Source of the DNA: Antedon mediterranea
Taxonomy: Eukaryota > Echinodermata > Crinoidea > Comatulida > Antedonidae
DNA: 60,000 nucleotides
Assembly (NCBI RefSeq): GCF_964355755.1
Contig: NC_092675.1
Coordinates: 16,569,312 to 16,629,311, forward strand
Direction of reading: 5' to 3'
Within the stretch, counting starts at the first letter, position 1, and the number at the start of each line of letters is the position of its first letter. Made by a program: the position numbers and the translations under genes. Under the pieces are notes generated by a model, which was given only the letters and a program-made list of their open reading frames with translations, was not told the DNA's origin and searched no databases. This document shows positions 13,801 through 28,800 of the stretch, in pieces.

Positions 13801-16800
13801 GTTGTAATTGTTGTTATTGTTGTTGTTGTTATTGTTCCTGTTCTTGTTGTTATTGTTGTTGTTGTTATTGTTCCTGTTCTTGTTGTTATTGTTGTTATTG
13901 TTGTTGTTGTTATTGTTCCTGTTCTTGTTGTTATTGTTGTTGTTGTTATTGTTCCTGTTCTTGTTGTTATTGTTGTTGTTGTTATTGTTCCTGTTCTTGT
14001 TGTTATTGTTATTGTTCCTGTTCTTGTTGTTATTGTTGTTGTTATTGTTCCTGTTCTTGTTGTTATTGTTGTTGTTGTTATTGTTCCTGTTCTTGTTGTT
14101 ATTGTTGTTATTGTTGTTGTTGTTATTGTTCCTGTTCTTGTTGTTGTTGTTGTTATTGTTCCTGTTCTTGTTGTTATTCTTGTTCCTGTTGTTGTTGTTG
14201 TTGTTGTTGTTCCTGTTCCTGTTATTGTTCCTGTTGTTGTTGTTGTTGTTGTTCTTGTTCTTGTTATTATTATTATTATTATTAGTTCAAATCGGATTCT
14301 TTAACATTAATTTATACTTACTAGCTTCTGTGATACCATATATGGCAACATGAACCATATGTTGATTGGTATTGCTTGATCCATAACTTCCAATGCTTGA
14401 GTCAGTTTTTGTAGTCTGAAAGTTAACATCAAGTGTTTTCTTTGCTTTATCTATAAGGATGTGTGGCGCAGTGGGACTACTGATCGTGAGATCGTGTTTC
14501 GAATCCAACTCTCACGGCATTGCTTGTATCCTTAGGCAAGCTATTTTACTTATGTTTGCCTTTCTCTACCCAGGTGTATAAATTGGTACCGGTTAGATCA
14601 AGACACAACTTTGCGCTAATTACTAGCTGCATTATGGGAGTATATGTTTCCATACGTGTTTGATCAACAAAAAAATGACTGGGGTAATAATGTGAAGTGC
14701 TTAGAAGCACTGTGCAACAAGCGCTATATAAAAACAAATATTATTATTTTATTATTATTATCTATATCTGACAGAAAATATAAGTTGTCAATGGGCAATA
14801 CATTCCATGTGAACAATGAACAATTTAAGTGTAAACTAAAAATTGAGTCATCAATCATGTACTGGTTTTGTTAGTGTTAAGTGAAATTGCTTACCAACAG
14901 ACTACTAGTATCATCTGTAACATCTAGCGTCGGCAATGAGGATAAAGACGGGGTTCTTGATGCTGTTGATATATATATGAAATGAATATTAATACAGGTA
15001 CATACAATTTTAGCTTACAAAAATAGTTCTACTAAAGTATTTACTAAAATGCATATTCTTTTATGTTTGACAGATGAAAAAAGCAGATAGAAGGTAGAAG
15101 ACAGGATCTGGTTGTAGTAAGCTCATTTGAAGTTTACCTGGTCGATCATCAGCAGTACGAATACAACTATCAATAGGCGAGTTTGCTCCTTGCGACCATA
15201 TGCTAGTCTCTGAAAGTCTGTGAAATAAACAATTCTCTATTATAGGGTGATTTTATTAAGTTTTAAACTCATGATGTCACACACCCCATTGTTATATGGG
15301 ACTGACTTTTTACTTTCATTTTTATCAAACTTTGCACTTGTATTGCTGGTTGGTTAAATGATAAAATGAACTGATGACATCACTAATAGAAATTAGTCAC
15401 ACCTAAACGATTTCATAATCTTCTACAATGACTTTAAAAAATAGACATTAACAAATGGTTTTTATATGTCACGTTGTGTAAGGAAATGTAAAGATATCTT
15501 CTAAAATAATAGTTGAATTTGAGAGTACAAACAGAACAAAGAACAGATTTAAAAAAAAGCTATCATCCTATGAAAAAGAAGGAAATAAAAGTACATACCT
15601 TAAGTAGAAAACACCACCTGATTTATCTTTATACACAAACATATTCCTTCGATTATTAACAGAAAATGCTGACAGCGTGTTTATAACTTGAAGAAGACCT
15701 AATGTTTATTATATAAAAGTACAAAATAAACCATGATTAATGATGCCCTGAAACAGGTCTTCTTGGATAAGAACTTAAAACTGCCGGTCCTGTGTACACA
15801 TCTGGCTTATCTTGTCAGTGTACTGGTCCATCTCAGCCCCTGTTGTTCATGGTAAGCATTGTGGTTGCTGTGGGTTTGTGGAGGACCTAATCAAATTAAG
15901 GATGAATATTATGGCCTAATTAAGATTAAATTCATAATTATTAATGATGTTCTATTACCTTTAGATGTGCTTTCAGTAGATGTTGATTTCAACCTTGGAT
16001 GTATTGGGATGTTAATGGAGAAAACTTCTTTGCAAGCAAATATTCCAGGTTCAAAAGACATTGATGCTGCTAAATAGCCTTTCTTCTTTAAAACTGGATC
16101 TTCTATATCATCTAATTTATACAAGTAGAATAAATTTAAAAAACAGGATTTTGAAGGAGTATCCATTATGGCAGCAACCTTTGCGGTTTCCTCTTTATAA
16201 CGCTGACAACACATAATAATCACTGTGTCACAGTTGAAAGATTTAACTAAAATTACAAAGAAATGGAGCATGTTTGATATACAGAAGAAACAAAATATTA
16301 GCTGTATGTAATGTTTATACTAACCCTCATCTATTTCTGATCTACTTCTCTTGTCATGTTCAAAAATATCCTCATCACTTTGAGGTACCAGCAGTGTATG
16401 ACATAGTCTGGTTTCATTTAGATCCAATAAAAGAAGACTCTAAAAAATGAAAAACTTGAAGTTTGTATGTTCATATATAATATGAAAACGGTAAAAGAAG
16501 CATTTACATGAACAAGAACCATTTCAAAGTCTCTAGTTCACTGATAACCTGGGTAAAATTCTTACACAAGAGGCCTATCCTATCTGTTTCAATTCCAGTA
16601 AACATATCATGATTCTTATAATTTCTAATAAATAATTTCACACGATTTCATGTGTACGGCGCCTGGACTATTCCATTTTCTTTTCGAGGGGTGTTCATAT
16701 TGTAGATTCTATACAGGTAGGGTTCTCATGAAATAGATGTTGTATTTCAAACATACAGTAGAATCAAACCTAAATTTGAACTTTGGTATACCTGGTTCAC

Positions 16801-19800
16801 AATTCGGCATGTATTTTCAATGCAACCAATCAATTTCATGACAACATCAAACTGTTCTTTATACCTTGTATCCTCTTCTTGAGAAATTCTGAAAACAAAA
16901 CCATCCAAAACTATAATAATACATTTAAATAAAAAAAAATAAAAGTTACTTTATAGGATGGAAATGTGTTGCAAATATGAAAACACATTGTAATTATGTC
17001 AAAATTATTCTACTGCAGTAAAGTAATTAAGACCAGAATTATGCATCTAAATATCGTAAAAGAAAAACTACACTAAATGGTATTAATAGGAAGACGGAAT
17101 GTGCTGTAAATACGAAAACATATTACTATAGTAAAATATGGTAATAACTTACCCAGTATGAAAATAAACATTTACTTTGTCGGCTTCTATTTTGGCAATA
17201 AGCCAGAAATCAGGTATTTTGAGAATATTTACATCAACACTTGAATGGTATGAATCCTCCATCTCACCCTCCTCATCACCACTGGAATCTGCATCATAAC
17301 CTAATCAAAATTACAATTAAATTGTAAATTAATTAGAGAAAACTAATGTGTGTATGTTTTGTTTTGAAAGCTTTGTATTGTGTATTGTATTTGTTGGTTT
17401 GTCATAGGAGCTGCACCTCTTTTAGGCGACAGTGGGTTTCCTGCTTTTGAGACTCTCAACCGGCATACAAAATGAATAAAATAAAAAATAAGAAACAGTG
17501 GAGCATGTTCTGCATACTACAAAAACATTAGGGAACCTTTGATTTGGGAACAAGTTGTGTCATGTCAATTCATTGTGAATATGCACAGTTTTGGTGGATA
17601 ACAGAAGTCATAGGTCATCACAAATAGAAAGTTGCCAATTGCTGCTATGTTGCCAACCTAGTGTAAATATTTGCACAAAGACCTAATTTACAGCAATTTA
17701 TTTAATTGAGTAATTGTAGAATGTGTTACCTTTTTCTTCATCCCAACTTGTATCTTCCTGGCTGGTGTAGCTAATCTGAGAGCTTGGAGTTTCACTTGAA
17801 AAGGCTGAGTAGTTCTTCTGTGAAAACTTACTATTGAACAAAAATATTGGTGAATCTGATCCTGATCCTGGTGTTGGGGTATTGTAAGTTGAAGTTGAAG
17901 AACCTTTGTCCAACTTCAATTTATCTGCCCCTATTGGTTCTACCAATCCATCTCCTTTTTCTATTTCATCTTTCTTAATTTCATTCTTATCATTAACCTC
18001 ATCAGAAATTATAGTAGGTGGGAGATTTGACTCTTTGATTTCACCAATAATCTTGGATGATGTCTCCGTGGAAGACTCATTTGATGCTCCACAGGATGTA
18101 ATAGTACTTCCTGTTGAGCTTCTACTTGTTTGTCTCGCAGTAATAACTTCTTCCTCATCATCATTACTTCCATTCTCTTCTTTTTCTTCATAATCACTCA
18201 TTTCCTCGGATTTCTTATTATCACTCTCTTCTTCATCTCCTTGAACTGTGCTTCCACCTTCTTCATTCACTTCTTCATTGATGAAATTATCCACAAACTC
18301 ATTCAGAACCACGATACTAGAATCTCTCGATCTCATTCCACTTTCTATTGCCATTTCATTGTCAATCTTAGCTTCTTCTAAAGAGGTAACAAGTTCATCA
18401 ACAACAGAGCATTCACCATCAACAGACGATGTTCTCTCCAAATCATAATCTTCAGGAAGAACTTGTATCGAACTGCCGCTGCTTCTAGAAATGTTATCGT
18501 CAGCATTACGTGGTTGTTCGTCAGTATTTTCTAAACCTGCAGGAGATCCCTGCTGGATAGACTCATCTCCTTCTTCATTTGCATCAACATCTAGTTGAGA
18601 ATCATCTCTTTTGGCATCTTTATCTTTCTCTAAATTACATGTTTCTGATTTTTGACTGTCAATAGAAAACAAATGATCTACTCTTGGTGTAACCTCATCT
18701 TCATCAGAATCTGATACACTTTCTATCATTTTCCGATCACGATTCCTTTCTTTCAGAGTTTTTGGTAACTTTTTCGGTGAAGGAGGAGTAAATATAATTG
18801 ATACAGGAGGATCTTCTCCACCTTTGGTTTCTGCATCATTATCATGTTCTTCTGATGGTCGTTCTGCCTCAGCTTTTCCTAAATTATTTAAGGCATCTGT
18901 AATATCTAGTTTCAACTTCAATTGCTTTTCTTCTTCTATTTTTCGTTTCTTTTCAATTTCTTCGTTATTCCAAGTAAGGTAATAGAAATCTTTAACCTTT
19001 GTAAGCTGATAAGCTTTAAGTTCAATATTCTCAAATTCCTAAATGAAAATAAAAATTTAATCAAAAGATACTGTAATTATTGTTTTGTTACAAAAGGCCA
19101 TTACTCAAGTGTAGTCATTACAAGTGAGTGACTGGCCGAGCGGTTAAGACAGTGGAACCGTAATTACGTAGCCATAACATCGGCAGGGGTTCGAGGCTCA
19201 CTCACTCCATGGTTCTGGTGGTAGAACGAGTCTTCTCGAATAAGGACTATAAACCGTAGGTCCAGTGTACACATCTATCTCGTGTGCACTTTAAAGTATT
19301 AGTACATCATAGCCACTGATCACCAACTGGGCCCTCAGGGAGACCAGTCTTTGACTGAAGAGGTTACCCAGTATAAATATATATTTCAATCAATTTCAAT
19401 CAATCAAGGTTATATATCAAACTATTACATGATAGTTCTGCCAAAGTTCATTATTACAATACTTTACCTTAATAAATTTCTTAAGACTATGCTCATGTCC
19501 AAACACAAACTTCAGTGGAAAGTCTTTAGCAACACAACTTGGCTTGCAAGTTGAATTATTGATGTGCTTTGCTACCATGTCTAGAGTGTTCAAGGTAACT
19601 GGGTAGATGCTCCTTTTTGCTGATGCTATTTCATCCTGAAGAAGCCATTTTATCTACAAGATACATTACATCATAATAGAACACTAAACTAAACTAGAAA
19701 GCCACTCCGAGAGTGCATACCTACGCCTACTGTAACATTCTTCTACATCAGATTTAGTGACCGGAAAGTGTGTGTCTTAATGTTGTGTGTCATTTAGGCT

Positions 19801-22800
19801 AATTTAACTACAAGCATATGTATGCGAGTTTGGAGTAATGGTTTAATAAGCCTTTCAATTAACAATAGCTTCAGTTGACTAACAATAGAACAGCAACGCG
19901 AAAATCAAACGAGTGAATTTGAAAAGAAATAGGTTTTTTAAACTACTCACATAAAAAAATGTGCACATTAAATCAAATTATGTTTTAAAATTACAAATCT
20001 CCAATTATAACTCTTGCCTCTTGTACAAAAATGAAGTTTTTTGGACAAGTAGTTCTTGAGAAAATGCAATTGTGATTTTATTTCCTTACAGAGAGACATT
20101 AACAAAATCTCTGAATGGTCAATTTTAAACAAACTTATTTTAAACCCTACTAAATGTAACATCTTGTCTATCGATAGAAGGAGAGCTCCATCTTCTAATG
20201 ACTATGTACTTAACGATCAGGTTATTGCACATGTTAAACATCTGAAAATTCTTGGTGTGTACATATCCGATGATTTGTCATGGTCTAAACAAGTCCATGA
20301 GGTTGTAAATAAGTGTAATAGAACACTGGGTCTTGTTAGAGCAATTGCTGGTGGTTGTTCTACACCCGTTCTTTTAAAATTATACCAGTGTCTAGTCCTC
20401 CCTCATATACAGTACTGTTGCGAGGTGTGGTACCCTTATCGCATATGTCAAATTCAAATGATTGAGCAAATCCAGAGACGGGCCACCCAGTTGATCTTAC
20501 ACCAACGTCGTCAGGAACAGTCATATGAGAGGAGACTAGACACTCTTGATATCCCATCCACAATCGCTATTAGAGATTTTTATACAGTTCTATTTGTTTG
20601 CAATGTTTTACTTTATCATCAAAGATCTATTATTTATAATTTACTCATAGTTAATAATCGTCATGATACTCTCACTTTCAAGCATCTTCGCTCCAGTAAT
20701 GATATGTCAAAATTTTGCATCCCGACCAGATTCACTAGAACTTGGAATTCCATACCCAATCAGATTTGTGATATTTTTGTTAATGGTTCTTTTATTAATT
20801 TTAAATTATCTCTAAAGCTATATTTTAAATCTCGGAGAGAAACTTTTTAAATTTTTAAATGAAATGATATGTCTACTATATTTGTATATATTCTTGTTAT
20901 TTGTTATTTATGTGTTGGAGAAACACACCTTACCGGTGACAGCGTTTGTTTAATGCTTTTGTCTTTCCTCGGCCTCGTGTCTTGTTTTTCATATATATAT
21001 ATATATATTTTTATGTTTTTTGTAATTATTATTTTATGTTTATTGCCGAAATGAATAAAATAAAAAATAAAATAAAAATTACAGTTTACTTGTTACTTTA
21101 AGACTGCTCGCCGGCTTTTGAAAAATTCTGTCCTATCTTTTAACACCAGCAGGTCTGAAAAAGTATACTAAAAGGTGGTCCAGAATTGGGACTGTGGTCC
21201 CAAATGGTCCCAAAATTTAATGGAGTGGTTCTTGACCACATATCTATCTGTATATTCATTTTGGTAAAGATCTTGTAATTATTTTTTGAGTAATCCTGCT
21301 AACACACAAACAAACACACGCTACCGATTACATATAGCTCCTTGGCGGAGGTAAATAAGAAGACTTCCTGAACTGTCGAGTGGCCAAGCGTTTAAGGCAG
21401 TGGCGCCGCAAACTATAGCTATACAATCAGCACAGGTTCAGGACCAAGTCTAGTGTACACATCTGGCGTGTGTGCACTTTAAAGAACCCAGTACATTTTG
21501 TGGAAGAGTAGGGGGTTTACCCCGGAGTACTGGTCCATTCAGCCCCCGTCGTTGTGGACAAACAAAACGGGCACTGTTTGGTAACAGCACTCGACATGAA
21601 TGGAATCTTAGGGAAGAAGAAAGTTGTGGTATGTGTCATCCCCACCTATGTGCAATTCAGCCCAGTAGGCAGTAAGTCGCTTGTTATTCCACATTTATAG
21701 AATTTTAGAGCTATAAACCTATAAAGATTTGTGGGAGATATTCCATAATGTAATATGACATATGAATGCCCTTTAAATACAATTTGAATTCATTTCTTGT
21801 TCTCTACTGTATAAGTAGGAATGCATGTGAAAATGCATTCTATGAAGTTTGGGATATAAGAATTCCCTTCGCGACGATATTAAACAACAAAATACCCTTT
21901 TAGATATTGTTCTACCACAACTGAAGCATGATATTGATTTTTATGAATCAGATTTTCTCCTTTTATCTTTATTTTCAGGAAGACTTTATTGTATATTGAA
22001 TACCTGTTCTTCAGTTTCCTTAATGGCAGCTTGTTCAGCTTCTGGAAGACATAGTAAGGGATCTCCTGAAGACATCACACCAAAGCTGAATTAGAATAAA
22101 AAAACTTAATTGACAATCTTTAAACAAGTTTTATTGTCAGTGTGGAATGATTGATAGGGCACTTACTTTTTAACATGTGACACAAAATCGTCCAATCAAA
22201 TGACGGGAATTTATTATATAATACAGAATATAGTACAGGAATACCATTCTAGTGATCATGGGGTCATGGGTAAGAATTCAGCAAAGCACATTAATTTGCA
22301 CAAGTGAAGGCCTAAATACTATACTTAAAACACACAATTACAACCAATAATACCTACTCTGCCTCTGAGGTTGTGATAGAATAAACTCCAGAGCCTTTAA
22401 GATCTAAAGGAGGTGGAGAACTTGGTGGTGTAGACTCACATAACGAGGTGTATCGTCTTCTATCATGGTGTACACCTTCATCCCACTCACCCAACGGTGG
22501 CAGGGTCAAGCAGATTATGTCCAACGTAACTGACATGTCAGAAAGGTCAATGCTGTCAACCTCATCCTCTAAACACTCAATTAATTCACCTGTAAATGAA
22601 TTCATTTCTTTATTAAATAATACAGACCTATTGTTGCTGTTGCAGTCATCACAACCTATCATTCCAAATAATATATTATTTGTTCAATGTTTGTTGTATA
22701 TTAATGTTATAAGCACAAAAAAAGATAAACTCACCTAAACATGTGGGAATACTTGCTATAGTTTCCAAGTTACCTCTATATGACCTCATTTTTACTGAGC

Positions 22801-25800
22801 ATGTCAAGTGCATGAAAAGTGGTGTGTGGCTCTCTATAACACTTCCCATTACACTTTCGTTTGAACTTGCATACTTATCATGACTTAAGTCAGAATTAGT
22901 AAGTGACTGTTTGAATTTGAATGTGTCCATAATGTAATCACTAGGTGTTGTGTCTTCTGACAAAAATGAAGTGCCACCTTCCATATCTGAAACAGAATTC
23001 AATTACTATAGTAAAGCCAAGGATATCACAGATAATAACTATAACACTAGACAACCAAATAGTAGACATTTTAATATTCCTAAAAGCAAAAACTGAATAT
23101 AAGAAAATTAGTCTATCATTTCATGGCAGTAAGCTTTGGAATAACCTTCCTGATAATCTTAAATGCATTTCTAATGTAAATATTTTTAAATTAAGTTTAA
23201 CTACGTAAATCTTGTTTTAATTGTTATCCCTGAAACATTGTTTAAAAATACCAGGTTGGTATCCGGCAGGGCTTAGTTTACCTTTTATGTGCATTTTCCT
23301 TTTTTATTCGTTTTGTTAATTTTCAGTACTTATGTATGGCCTCGCACGGCCTTGATGAAAAACACCCTTGGGTGATTCAAGTGTTTCCATGTGAAATAAA
23401 GTATATTATTATTAAGGATATTGTTATGGATCTTTATAATCTTTATTTTAAAGTATTGCAAATCAAATTTAAATAAATAAATGTTTATATAATGGTACGT
23501 TCTTTTTCTCTATGGACCACCAAATTACAGTCTCTTTATGCCAGCACACTGGAAGACAATCGTTTTGTTTGTCTACAACTGGGGCAGAGACTAAATGAGA
23601 AAGATGAAGAAAATGAGATCTACTAACTAGTCGATCCACTGGGACTCCCTGAGGCACTTGCCAGCATGTGTGGTGATAATGGGACAGAACAGGCACCATC
23701 ATTTTCACCATCTTCTGTATCAAAGTCTATATTAAACTGTTGAAATTAGAAATAAGAGGATATTTTGCATGTTGTAATAGAATAAACGTTCCAAATATCA
23801 TTGTCACAATATAACCAACACATATGCATTGGAATAATACTATTTTCATTTCAGGATTTTACACTCTGTTTTATTCATTCAAAGCAATTACAGGATGGAT
23901 AACTCATATCACTTTCATTTGAGTCTTAGGAAGTGGAGTAGAGAGAGAATTATAACGCTCGCATAGGTTGGGATTGAAACCTGGACCTTTATTTTAGAAG
24001 GCGAATAATTTAATTACCAAGCTCCAGCTTCACTTCTACTTTCCATACTTACTTCAGAATCATCATCCATTATAGGTGTGCAAAAAAACCAGAAGTCAGG
24101 ATTGGATGGAACCGGTTTGAACCTGTTTGAAAGTATCTCCTTGAACTTGGCCTTGATATTTTCATGTATACCTTGGCTTATTTCACAGGCTTCATTCGAT
24201 TTAAGATCAGATACTGGAAACGAGTAAGATTCCCTCTTCTTCTTGTACTCAATATCCCTATCAATTTCTTGTGAGACTAAGTCAATGCTGTAAAATAATA
24301 CATATTTAATTAACTGGGGTAAAGTAAAATTGCAATTTGGTTCAGTTTTCAAAGTCATTTAAACATAGAGCAACAAGAGTGTTATGGAAACTTTAGATCA
24401 GAAATTTGCCAACACAATATGACTAACCTTTGAGTTGAAAACAAAAGACCATCAGTAACACTGGTCCTCTTTTTACTCTTTAGAATTGGATTGGCAAATC
24501 GGATGACAGATGGCAGTCTCTCTGCATTGCCCTGTTCATTGTTCATCTTTTAAAGAAATAAAATATTAGGTATAAAATTTATATTCTTTGCTGTACTTTT
24601 CATATCAAAATAAAAATATTAAAACAACTTGATTTTAATTTCTTGTTTTCCAAGCAATCTTGGTAGTGTGTTACCTTTCTATTGAAGTCCATGACATGAC
24701 CACATACGGCTTTCACAAATTCTGTCAAATCAACCTGATGAAGTGACTCTTCACAGAAGGAATCCACTGCTGCCTGTACATCATCCTTATGAACATACTG
24801 TTGCATTCGTAGGCTTTGAAAAACACTAATAACAAAACTTTGATGAACAAAGTCTGTTAATTTTTTACGATAGTTATCAAACTCTGGTTGCAAACTGGTG
24901 GGGGTGTTTGTAGTACCAGTGGAGTTGTCTTGCGTATTAAATGTTAAATCTTCAAAAATATCTTTAAATTTGTTGCTCTTTGGTTCACCAAGAAGTTGTT
25001 GACGAAGTTCATGTCGATGGCAGTTATACACAAATATAGGTAATGGTAGAGAGTCTGATGTAGGGGGCTCAAAGACATCATCATCTGGATCATACGGTTC
25101 ACCTGCTCTTTCAACATTCTCTGCATCAGGTGCTGCGTTGTCTTCTAGAATTTGAGAAACTTCCACTGAAGTCACTTTATCTTTTGTGGAGGACTCTTTT
25201 AATAATACTCCTTGAAGATGATTTAGTTTGACCAGGTCTTTGTATGATGCAGGCATGATGGTCAAGATTAACCGTCCTTCCATACTGTACAAACAACAAA
25301 CCATTTGTGGCACCACAGAATCGGACATCTGTTCAGTTTCAGAGCTCGAGATCTTTAACAGTTTGCTTGCCAGATTTGAAAGTTCAGACATGTCAACTGA
25401 ATCATCTGGTGATTCTGCAGACATTTCTGTTGATTGTCTGCTTTCTAGATGTTCTAGTAATTGTACACACTCCCTACTAGACAACATTAATTTTGTATGA
25501 GAGGCAGATTCATGTGTGAATGAATTGATAATTTCTCTAAAGTATATTTCATTTGTTGACATCTTGATCATTTCATTTGGAGCGGGTTTCCTTTTGTTAA
25601 CTAGAAATATAAAAAAAAGATCATTACAATAGCAACAAGTCTTTGGATCCTGTAGGAGACAAAATTTACTCACATTCTTTCTTTATGAAATTTATTTATT
25701 TTTATGTAGTACGTAAATACAGTTTAGTAATACTACATTCTAAAGATTTCTTAGAATGTTGTGTCAGTCAGGCTTGGGCAGGCATACAACAATTTATTAT

Positions 25801-28800
25801 CATTTTCTATTGTAGGCCTATGATGATTTCACATTTAGTTACTCATCCTTTATAAATATAGTTTCATAAATGATTATTTTATGTTATTTTATATATTGTA
25901 ATTATGATGTATTTGAAGACGAGCAATGTAATTTTCTCCTTGTGGGAACGAATAAAGATTATACTTGATACTTGATACTTGATGGCAAAAAATAAAAAAA
26001 ACATTTTCTATATACATTTTAGAGTTATTCATCATCAAAAAGCGATAGTGTTTTTCTAACATGATTATTTATACATTTATTTTTCTTAAAAAGAAGATAT
26101 TCAGTTTATTACTTACAGTACATGTGAATTCTTTCTTTAAGCCTGTAGGCCTATAATGAAAGTGAGAAAACCACATCAAAATTGACGTACCTTCAATAAA
26201 TGTTGGAAACAACATTCTCGCTTGTTGGCTTCTAGATATGATTTTCACAAGGTCTACATCAAATGGTACAAATTGAATAGAACCATCTTCTAGGCCTAAG
26301 TTTGTATTAGTTTGATGGCCAGCTCTGGTAAACTCTGGTTGATTGGAGTTGTAATCTTCATTCCTGCCGCATCTGGCTTTTAGAGACTCATATGATAAGA
26401 ATGCTGATATCACTTCTTTATCATTGGGAAAAATCTGTACAAAATATTGATAAAATAAATATTTCATAGTAGATGGCTAGGATTTGAAACACAATATTTG
26501 GTGAAAAGCTGGTACACTGGGGTAACCCCGTTTATAGTGCTTATCAGAGAAGATTCTTTCTACGACCATAACCATAGATTACAGTTCCACAAGTAAATTA
26601 AACACAGTACATTTGATAGGTGGTAAGCAAAGTATTTAAACCATTTATATTATTTATATTTAATCTAGTTATGTATACAGAAATTACCAATATATATATT
26701 GCAAAGTTTTTTAAGAAAATAAAATATGTTATATAATGATTTCATTACATGATTTGAGTGATGTGATAAATGAGACCAGGAATTTATAAAAAATATTTAT
26801 CTATTTATTTATTTATAGAGGGTAACCCTTTCAGCTGGAAAAATGCCAGTTGATATTTAGAGAGAGTCTATATAATAAAGAATAAAACAGAAGGTAAAGA
26901 TACTTTACTTGATTAAGAACTTCATCATAGGCCAAATCCTGCAGGTACTTGTGATTGTCAGTTGCCTGTACAATTCCACTTTGTGGTTCAATCCAACATT
27001 CGGTTACCAACTGAAGCATACTATCCTCCTCTGCAGGCTGGAACTCTAATTCAGCATTCTCGTCTACACCAGCACTGAAATTAAGAAGAAAAATTGTTAA
27101 AAAACAATCACATTTTTACTCTGGTCATTTTATTATCAAACACATATGGAAACAAACTCCCATAATGCAGCTAGTAATCTGCACAATTGTGTTTTTTGTC
27201 TTACCAGGTACACATTTATATACCTAAATGCAGAGCAGAAAATGTAAGTAAAGTTTCTTGCCTAGGATACAAGGAATGAATTTGAACTCACGATCAGTAG
27301 TTCAGCGTCCAACACACTGCGCCAGACGTTATCAAAATCATATTTAAAAACTTTACTCTACTATTCTTTTGTTTGGCCAAGAAAAATTGGGTTAGATAAC
27401 ATATTTTTGAGTAACTATACAGTTACTTACCAAAATGAGTTGTGCCTTGAAGCATGATGAACTGGAAATATAACATACTGTAAAAGACATGGAAAATTAT
27501 CTAGTTTATCATCCTCAAGTTGATCCTCATCGTTGCATTGTTTATCTTCTATAGAACCCTTTTCAGAAATTGATGATCTCTTTGAGGTTGAGCTTGTTTC
27601 AGAAAAAGAACCCCTTTTAGGAGTACAAATATTCTCAGGAGAGGTCTGCCTCTCCGAGTTAGCACTTTTTGATAGGACACTGGGAGATAGGTCTGCTTGT
27701 TTCAAATCTTCCATTTGTAAAGCATAATTAGAATCCTCTAGTTGGCTTAGCTCCGATTGTTTCTCTAAAGCCAATTTAGTTGCTTTCTGCTGGTTTTCTT
27801 TTGTTCCAGGATCTCGTTCAAAAAGCTTTTCTGTCAGTGTGACAGACCGTGATTTCACTAAGTCAAGCTCATCTTCGCATAATACAGCTGCAGACGATTC
27901 CTGTGATAATATGATAAAATATCTTAAAATATTTGAAAGAACTGTACTGTAGTTTTATTGATTAATCGATAAAAACATAAGTACTACTCTGTAGTAGAAT
28001 AGTATTTTCAGTGAGTATTAAACTAATAAAACTGTGAATTAAGATCTGTCTTCACTATAAAACTTTATGTGACATAAAAATATGATGTACTCATATGGAC
28101 ATGATGTCATATCACTACCATATTTGGGAATATCACTACCATATTTGGGTACATCACACATTTTTTTGTCAAACTAGTTTGATGGTGAAGACAGACTATG
28201 ACTTTTTGTAGAGCTATTCTGTCAATATTGTGCTTGGACATGTAGACAAATATGCAAAAATAACTTACTTTCATTTTTAACTCAATAACAAGGCTAATAA
28301 TTCCCACATTAGAATAAGCAAAATGAAATCCTTCCTTTAATCTGATTCTAACAAAAAAATAAAAATAGAAAAGTTTTTCTGCTGCTAAATTTTATAAATC
28401 AGTGATTTCATCATTTTATATGTATTCCTTATTAAATAAAAATACCAGTGATATATATGAATGAAAAATACATACTCTCGCAAAGTTGTTAAAATGGTAG
28501 ACATGGCCTGCTCAGAGACTTGTGGCGTGTTCTCATCCTTCTGTACTTCCCATATCCAGCGTCGATGATGAAAGTAACAAGCTAGTCGATTCAGGCTCCT
28601 TGGTGGTGAGTGCTGATGACTGTGGTGTTGGTGGTGAGAACGGTGAGAGGATATTGTTGGTAAGCTACTAGCCGTCACAGACATAGAGGCTTCCATGTTG
28701 AAGAAATCATGTGGTATCCACTCATATCTGCAATTCATTTTACAATATAAAAAAATGAAACTTTAATTTAAAAGAATGAAAACTTTTATAAAAAAATTTA

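Noticed and set aside
11170-14353. Open frames of 1,044, 871 and 181 codons, hydrophobic-looking
   Set aside because: They are translations of the GTT-type triplet array and contain only Val/Ile/Leu/Phe/Pro. There is no start context or non-repeat sequence, and the array lies in an SZT2 intron.
17906-18448. Plus-strand and alternative minus-frame ORFs of 60-95 codons
   Set aside because: They are shadows of SZT2 exon 31; the chosen frame continues the conserved protein on both sides.
19121-19210. Possible tRNA gene (GGCCGAGCGGTTAAG and GGTTCGAGGCTC)
   Set aside because: A and B boxes are present but the acceptor and anticodon stems do not form, and the sequence recurs with a SINE body; it is a SINE head.
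25228-25500. 90-codon plus-strand ORF
   Set aside because: Antisense shadow of the 926-bp SZT2 exon 23.
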